A stretch of 64,000 nucleotides of DNA from Rhodamnia argentea (Eukaryota > Streptophyta > Magnoliopsida > Myrtales > Myrtaceae): assembly GCF_020921035.1 (NCBI RefSeq), contig NC_063150.1, positions 30,179,826-30,243,825 on the forward strand, in the 5' to 3' direction. How positions within the stretch are numbered: the stretch's first letter is position 1; the number at the start of each line of letters is the position of its first letter. The notes under the pieces are model-generated. The model did no database searches and was not told the origin of the DNA. It saw nothing but the letters and a program-made list of their open reading frames with translations. A program made the translations under genes and the position numbers. Below, one piece after another: positions 57,430-64,000 of this stretch.

Positions 57430-60035
57430 TGTCGCGACCTAAAAATTCGGAAAAATTTCCAGGCTAATGGATTATCGGGTTAATTATTTAACCAACCTAA
57501 CTCGGACTCTCCCAAGTCCATACCAAATCGCAACTTAAGGTTCAATTGATTAACATGCAATATATTTTAATTTTGGAGCCGCCACTAATCATTTATGGTA
57601 GGTCGATTAGAAACCTAAATAAAATAGCGGGAGAACTATTTTATTCCTACGAACCGGAGATGAAGAGTTCGGGGACTTGATTACGCCAGATTACTCTAAC
57701 GCCCTTTCGGTACCATTTTATTTCATGAAAAATCATTAGAGAAGGCAACATTGATTTTAACCTAAGTCACTAACAAAGGTTATCATGCGGGTACACAATC
57801 AATTAATGAACATCCGGAAGTCAATATAATCAAGGGAGCATGCGCCACACAAAATTATTTTTTTATTTTCGATTTTTATATGAATGCATGAGAGACTACA
57901 CTATATGCAATGGCATGGATTAAATGCAAGACTAAACTAGATTACATGCAAACTAAATGAATGCACAAGTAGGACCATGATTAAATTAACTACGTGACAC
58001 GTGTATTAATTAAAAAGAAGACATGCAATTCTAATATGCAATTTAAGCTAAAATGCAACCTAGTATGACATGGCAAGAAATAATGACATGGCAAAAATGA
58101 CGTGGCAAGGATGACATGGCATGGATGACATGGCAAGAATGAATGATTTTTTTATATTTTTCGGATGAATTAATTTCCTAAAATAGAACTATGTCAAAAC
58201 AATTTTTATCTTGTATATTTTAGAGTTTACATTGACCTAAACCCTAATATATTGAAGATATATCATTTTAAACATAAGATTCTATTTAAACATGCAATTT
58301 CTATTCTAGTATGCAATCTAACCTAAAAAATTAGATATGCAATATCTACATGATGTTATTTTTTAAAAGATGCAATTTTCAGATATGCAAAGTGAATGAA
58401 TGCAATTTTTTAGAATTTTTGAGATTACATCATGCGACGGGTATATTCTAAAAAATATGACAATCAAGCAATTCAAATCAAATGAGGAAAGTGAATATGC
58501 CAATCAATGTCAAACAAGAAAGTGGATATATCAATCAAGTTTTGGAATATTTCGCGAATATTTGAGTCAATCTTTAATTCGTAATCCTACGATTAACGAT
58601 TGAACCCAAATCCTTGCCTAATCGAGTATTCCATCAATAATCCTAAAGATGGACGTTCTCGATCATATGACAAGTTGCGGATTAGGAAAGGAAATTTTCC
58701 TAATCAACCTGTATTTTAAAAAAATATCCACTTCGATGCAATATTTAGGATATGCAAATAAATCACAAAATAAGCAAGTGAATATATCAAAGCTCAAGAT
58801 AGGAAACTTACCTTGTCTGCAAAATTTGCGCTTTCCTAATTTGGATTTTCGAACGACAAATTGCAGCCCCGGATTTGCCCTCACGGACCTGCTTGATGGG
58901 GGACCTTCCTTGCACAGCTAGGACAACTTGAGGGACCGGCGGCTCAATGGGACTCCACGAGGATTCAAGGTGGGCAACTCGTCGTAGAGGCTATTCAAAA
59001 TATCTGCTGATGTTGCTACGGTTCGTTGATATCTTCGGCGACGTAAACAATGTATTCTCCAAGTACAGTCCAAGCCTAGCGGCTTGTTGTTGGAGGTTCA
59101 ACAACAAAATAGAGACCAATAGCTGCACGTGAACAAGACAAAACACGGAAAAATGTTTTAAAGGCTAACAAAAATCTGTTGATCTCTTTAGCAAGTCTGG
59201 ACAAAATCCAGAGAAAACGAGCCCACACTCCAAGCTCTTCTCCCTTTTGTTGTGATGCTCGTTTTTAGGGGAACTCGTAGGAAGATGGTGCTGATTCGCC
59301 AAGGACCTCCAATCGGTGACAACCGGCTTGTGGTGCAGGAAAGGAACAACCAGTTGTTGTCCTCTTGCTTGCCAACGGAAATAGAAGAGGAGGCTCTACG
59401 GAGGGAAGCTGCAGCGCAAGCTAGGGAAGGATCGCCAAGGACTTCTCTCCCGTTGTTCGCACGTTCTCTCTCTAATTTTTTTTAGTCAGCCCCCATAATC
59501 TCTTGCTAGGACCTTGTATTTATAGAGAGAATTGGCCTAGCTTGATGGGCAAGAATGCAATATTCACATATCCTTTTGGATGTGTATCTTAAAAATCTGA
59601 ATATTTGATAAATATTCCCTCTTGGAGTGCAGTTATCAGCCAAAGAGACATGCAAATGTGCTAGCCGAATTGCACAATTTCTTTCCTATTTTCTAATAAA
59701 ATATTCGGCTATAAGGAATATGCATGTGGGCTTGCCGTATTTTACGTGTGTATAGGCTTTTTGCGCAATCTTGAGCTCGAATAATTAATTAAAAGTGTCC
59801 AACACTTATTCAAATTCGGCACACCCATTTCAAATGCCTTGCCCAAAAATGCCCTATTGCTCCCGCCCGTGAAATTTAAGTTCCAATTTGTGCCGCCGAT
59901 GGTCCAATGCAAGATGCAATGCATGAGTAAAAATTAAATATGCTAAAGATGATGAATTTTTTATGAGAACTAAAATTAGTTCTAGTTTTTTATCCATAAA
60001 TGACTAAGAAAATATTCAAAATTTAGGTGTCAACA
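57430..60035 (-). mobile_element. 3' LTR of Tat/Ogre-like Gypsy element
   Basis: 2606 bp. On the minus strand it begins TGTTGACACCTAAAT right after a polypurine tract AAAGAGGGGCAGC (60036-60048) and ends AGGTCGCGACA. A minus-strand TATA box TATAAATACAAGG sits near 59513-59525. It is the same family as the solo LTR at 11111-13592: shared ends, GGAGCCGCCACTAATC and the CCTTTCGGTACC landmark. Open frames inside are not genes. Confidence 0.9.
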
Positions 60036-63000
60036 GCTGCCCCTCTTTGAGTGGAGGCTCGCAGAGGTTTCGTTCAAAGACTAAAATTGAAACCTAAATT
60101 TTGCAAATGTATGTGAATGAATGATATTTTTTTTTGCGGGAGTTTTAATCCCATTTTTTAATGCAAAGGAAATGATGCATGATGTGCAAGACTATAAATA
60201 ACATGCGCCAGAGCTTCTCTTTTTTCCATATTAGAGAAGCTTGCACATGGATCGCATACGAGAATACCTGTTTTACTAGATACCTCATAAGCTGACAATT
60301 CCCTTAATTTCCAAGCTTATAATGCGAGGATCTTAAGCTACTGGGCCCATCTGTTATCAGAAACTTCTCCCCGATGCGAGACGACGCGAGATCCGTAATG
60401 AAGAAATGTGCTTGAGTTATGGTTCAAGCTGCACTATCTTTTCTCTTGGGGCTGCCATCGTTTTAGTGAGCCACCATGAGTTGGTAAAATGCTTCTCGCG
60501 ACCTCCTCCGTTTTAGCGGGTCACGTATCGCTTGAAAATGTCTCTTGAGACCACCTCCGTTTTAGCGGGTCATCATGAGTCGGTAAAATTGTCTCTCGTG
60601 ACTCCTCCGTTTTAACGAGCCACTACGAGTGATAAAATGTCTCTCGGGACCACCTCCGTTTTAATGGGTCACCGTGAGTCGGTAAAATGTCTCTTGTGAC
60701 CTTCTCCGTTTTAGCGAGTCTCTCCGTATGAATGCAAGAGATGATGTGACGCCTGAAACTTGCCAGTACGATTCACAAAAAGAGTGTGATACAAACCTTG
60801 TTAGTATGCACACAAAATGAATATGTCACGTGTACCTTATCGGCGTAAACATAACAGAGGTATGTCGCACGGACCTTATCAGCACGAACATACATAGGGA
60901 TTAAAATGACAACCAAGGTCAATTTGGAAAAGGTTTCAGAAAACTTACCTGGATTTTCTGAGCAATGGTTAAGGAATGGCTAGGCCGACTGCATCATACC
61001 TATTCATTCACTTAAAATAAAGTTGCAAATAATTGTATTCATAACAAAAATGCAACATCCTAAGTCAAAACTTGTTCGCGTTACCAAGCTTCCACTGGAG
61101 AATTTATTAGTGAGGAAATCTATCTGATCCTTTTGATAAATTTGATTAAGTTGAATGAGGAACCTTCGATCGAGAAAGGACTTTTCACTCACTCTCATGA
61201 AAAGGCTTTTGAAACCCCGACCATCAATGCGGGCATGAGAAACACTCAAAACTGTCATCATCACACTCGACAAGGGTCTAGGTATTCTCGCAATTAGTAT
61301 GACCGGACCAATCCATGCGGTCTTTTGCAAGGACCGTAATTCAGGCTCGGTCAAAGGTTGATCAAAGGGGACTCACAAGAGTCATAAGGCTTAGAAGTGA
61401 AATGAGATCTTCATCACCTGCATCGGGTTTACAAGTCGGGAACCCCGCAAAATGAGATAAAATGATCTTGCTTGCACTTCTTCAAGTGACATTTATAAGT
61501 ATTTGAAATCCTACGTTAGCTCAAGTGCCTTAATCCGAAGAGACTTCGGTAAGGGTTGTAACGTAGGTTCAGGGTAGGCTTGGAAAATGAAAGGCTTATT
61601 TATAACAAAAGAGGTGTATGAAGATGAGATCCGTGATCATTCATCCTTGTCGCTTTTAAGCGTGGATATCGCTCCGAGCGAGCAACTTCTCTCGATCCGC
61701 ATAAAAAATGACTATCCATGAGGAACATATTGTGAGCCAAACCAGTTGAGATCTCCTTCCATCCAAAGATTCCTTTTTTTTTTTTTTTTTTACAGGAGTG
61801 GGCCCTTTTCTTTTTGGGCTACACTTGTTTCTCCTTCCTTTTGGGTGCATAGAATTTTTGGATGCCCCAAATTTTCTGCATGGTGAGCCTTTGCTTTTCT
61901 TACTCCCTACTCCTGTTTTCTTTTTCTTTTTCTTTTTCTTTTTCTTTTTTCAAAAGTTTCTTCTCGGGAGGAAAAGAGGATCTCATTTGAATCTTCTGCA
62001 CATTTCATGATGGAACTTTCAAACTTCATCTTGCTCCAAGGGACCTTGCTCCTCACCCGCTTGATACTTTAAGATTCTCATTTTCCTTTTCATCACAAGA
62101 GTGATCATCGATCGGGTTATGAGAAATGAATCCGCCGCTCAAGTTGGTTTAAGCAAGGGATAAATGTATATGGTGTAGAAAAGAAATGCTCTTCGTCATT
62201 TCTAGGGCACTTGAGATAATGCAAAACTCGTATGTAATAAATAAACTCGAAGATTGATACAAGTGAAAGCAAGAAAATTTTAACCATTCTTTGATTCGAG
62301 AATTGCCCCGGTGTGGGGTTGTTCCTGACAGGGGTATGAAATGAGATTGCGGTTCAAAAGGGGTTTAGCAAAGGGCAACCTGTAGTGTTTGGATAGAGGA
62401 AATAAATGCCTCATATCATCTTGGTTGTCATACTTCTCGCGAGATAACCCTTTACCTTGTGAGCATGGAAATTCTCACTCGGCTCACCGGGGATCCAGAA
62501 CGTGTATGGAAATGGCTTGCCTTTCGTCATCCCGAGATTTTCTCATTCGATATGATCATTTGGACCACAAAGATTGCTTGATTTAAATTATCTCCCAATA
62601 AAGAATTGCAATACAGACAAAAATTTGATGAAATGAAATTCAATTTGATTTAATTATTCACAAAAAAAAATGCAAATCAAGTATATTCAGATGTGAAAGA
62701 AATCTCGAGGAATGGGGAGATAGAAACGCGCATGAGATCAGTCAATCGAGGACTTGAGATGCTCTAGCTATTTGGAGATGACTATATGTTTATCATGTGC
62801 TCCCGCAAGGAGGAAAAAGAGTGTCACATTGAGAATAACATAAGATAGAGAAAGAGGTACTTCCCTTCCCAAGTCGGAGTTTGCTGTCGATTTGCCCCAT
62901 TTTCTATCGGAATGGATCATGTCCAATGATCGTGACATTGCCATGAAGGGGGATTGGAAGTGCCTCCGGATGTGCCTCAAGTTGGGAGTTCATGATAATC

Positions 63001-63616
63001 GCTTCTTCCGTTGATCCTGCGATGAGGAAAATCGGACATTATTTTTTAGGAATGATCAAACTTGGTGAGAGATATGTTCCTCTGAAGATTAGGATGCATG
63101 TCGGGACGTGGCCCAATGATTAAGCTTCATTTGTCTAATGGCCCGATACACGATTTGCTGCCCGCCTCTTAGAAATTCCTGAAACATCTAATAAATGAGT
63201 CAAATAGATAAACAGGGTTAAGCATGCAGCATTATTTCGAACATTTTACAAAACATTTTGATTTTAGAAAACCTCGGGACGAGATATCTTGGAGAAGCCC
63301 AACCCTCGGTGCTTACCATAGATGACATATTTTTTATCGTTGGTTATCGTCATCGGGTTAGTTTGAGATACTTCGACAAGATTCAAAATATAATGAAAAA
63401 CATCTGTAATTTTATTGATAACTCAACAAATTACATCTTATTGAATTCAAAATGCGGAAAACTCCTCGACGGTGAGAAATTTGACTCTGACAATCAACTT
63501 AGGAAATGAAAATGCAACATAAACACCTAAAAAGCAAGAAATATCCCACGCAGGGGATTGCATAAAAATAAATAAGTTACTAATTTAGGTCTTTGCCCGC
63601 CTCCCCAAAAACAAGA
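60036..63616 (-). mobile_element. Internal region of Tat-like element, without pol
   Basis: Lies between the gag fragment (63617 on) and the 3' LTR, where protease, reverse transcriptase, RNase H and integrase should be. I see no pol motif on either strand; only short frames. It is either a large deletion or a non-autonomous derivative with gag plus noncoding filler. Contains the minisatellite at 60446-60725 and a TTTTTC run near 61920. Confidence 0.65.
60446..60725. repeat. Minisatellite in Gypsy internal region
   Basis: Five to six imperfect tandem units of about 45-50 bp, each with CCTCCGTTTTAGCGGGTCA and then AGTCGGTAAAATGTCTC-like sequence. Confidence 0.85.
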
Positions 63617-64000
63617 TTAATTGCCCCCGTGATCGGGTAGCGGATTACTACGAACGTTTGGTCGTGCGGTCGGCTGGAGTACAAATGCCCCCGTGTCTAA
63701 CGGATCTTGGATTCGATTTTTTAGCACCCCGCACTCATCGGTTGAATGACCGGGTTCTCCCCTATGGTAGTCACACTTCTTAGATGGGTCATAGTTGCGG
63801 AAGGATGCGTGATTGGGTCGTTGTGGTTCTGATGTCAACAACCCCTTCTTTTGTAATACAGCAAAAACCCGTGACACTGTTCCAGGAAGAGGAGTATATT
63901 GCCGAGGCTTACGTTGATAAGTCCGCTGATTTTGTTGACTAGAGCCGGCTTGCTGTTGAGCGGCAAACCGCTTTCCAGGATTCTGAGCCACAGCTTTTTG
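63617..64000 (-). CDS. Gag C-terminal fragment of Tat-like Gypsy element
   Basis: The minus-strand frame ends at 63617 and runs off the window edge at its 5' side. It carries the knuckle CDYHRGEPGHSTDEC (C-x2-H/R...-G-H-x4-C type), then VLKNRIQDPLDTGAF, which is the usual 'LK..IQDLIDSG' element after the knuckle in Tat/Ogre gag. The preceding basic Q-rich stretch (QQQAGSSQQNQRTYQRKPRQ) is also typical. Gag packages the element's RNA in virus-like particles. Completeness cannot be judged from this window. Confidence 0.8.
   Translation of the reverse strand, partial: QKAVAQNPGKRFAAQQQAGSSQQNQRTYQRKPRQYTPLPGTVSRVFAVLQKKGLLTSEPQRPNHASFRNYDPSKKCDYHRGEPGHSTDECGVLKNRIQDPLDTGAFVLQPTARPNVRSNPLPDHGGN

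Noticed and set aside
60446-60725. CRISPR-like array of CCTCCGTTTTAGCGG repeats
   Set aside because: The spacers are themselves repeated and imperfect, and the context is a plant Gypsy element; it is a minisatellite.

Overview
This is plant nuclear DNA, almost certainly from a woody eudicot. Pointers are RPM1-type CC-NB-LRR (CNL) disease-resistance genes, plant Copia and Tat/Ogre-like Gypsy LTR elements, tRNA-derived SINEs, a CACTA transposon and a phosphoenolpyruvate carboxylase kinase (PPCK) gene with its late intron. A Myrtales origin is only an impression; nothing in the window proves it. There are no operons, rRNA genes, CRISPR arrays or convincing tRNA genes.

The window is a degraded tandem CNL cluster, all members on the minus strand. 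NLR-A (6515-9348) is a pseudogene. NLR-B (15659-18523) is the only uninterrupted copy, 954 aa. NLR-C (33965-36838) is a pseudogene sharing two lesions with NLR-A. NLR-D (46238-51163) looks intact apart from one 2.06-kb solo LTR. A fifth copy survives only as 3' flank at 40441-40821. The left edge (1-795) is the 5' flank of a further CNL outside the window.

Pieces of neighbouring host genes were copied along with the cluster. The 3' end of a plus-strand PPCK-like gene occurs four times (1.7, 19.2, 28.4-31.8 and 52.3 kb), with its 3' flank each time. The fullest copy is split by a 2.28-kb CACTA element. Single-copy fragments are a minus-strand receptor-like kinase (3732-4362) and the first exon of an ASCH-domain protein (26790-26913).

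Transposons fill much of the rest, and many are dated by comparison with an 'empty' paralogous block in the same window. They include four solo LTRs with 5-bp duplications (1097-1548, 11111-13592, 41965-44990, 48892-50953), two broken Copia elements, and the 3' part of a Tat-like Gypsy element at the right edge (57430-64000). Others are SINEs, hAT and Mutator-like MITEs, and the CACTA element.

Only NLR-B is a plausible functional protein-coding gene, and its Walker-B strand carries an unusual acidic substitution. The rest records birth, duplication and death of a resistance-gene cluster. I found no wholly new system; the most informative signals are shared lesions, filled and empty sites, and the repeated PPCK tail.
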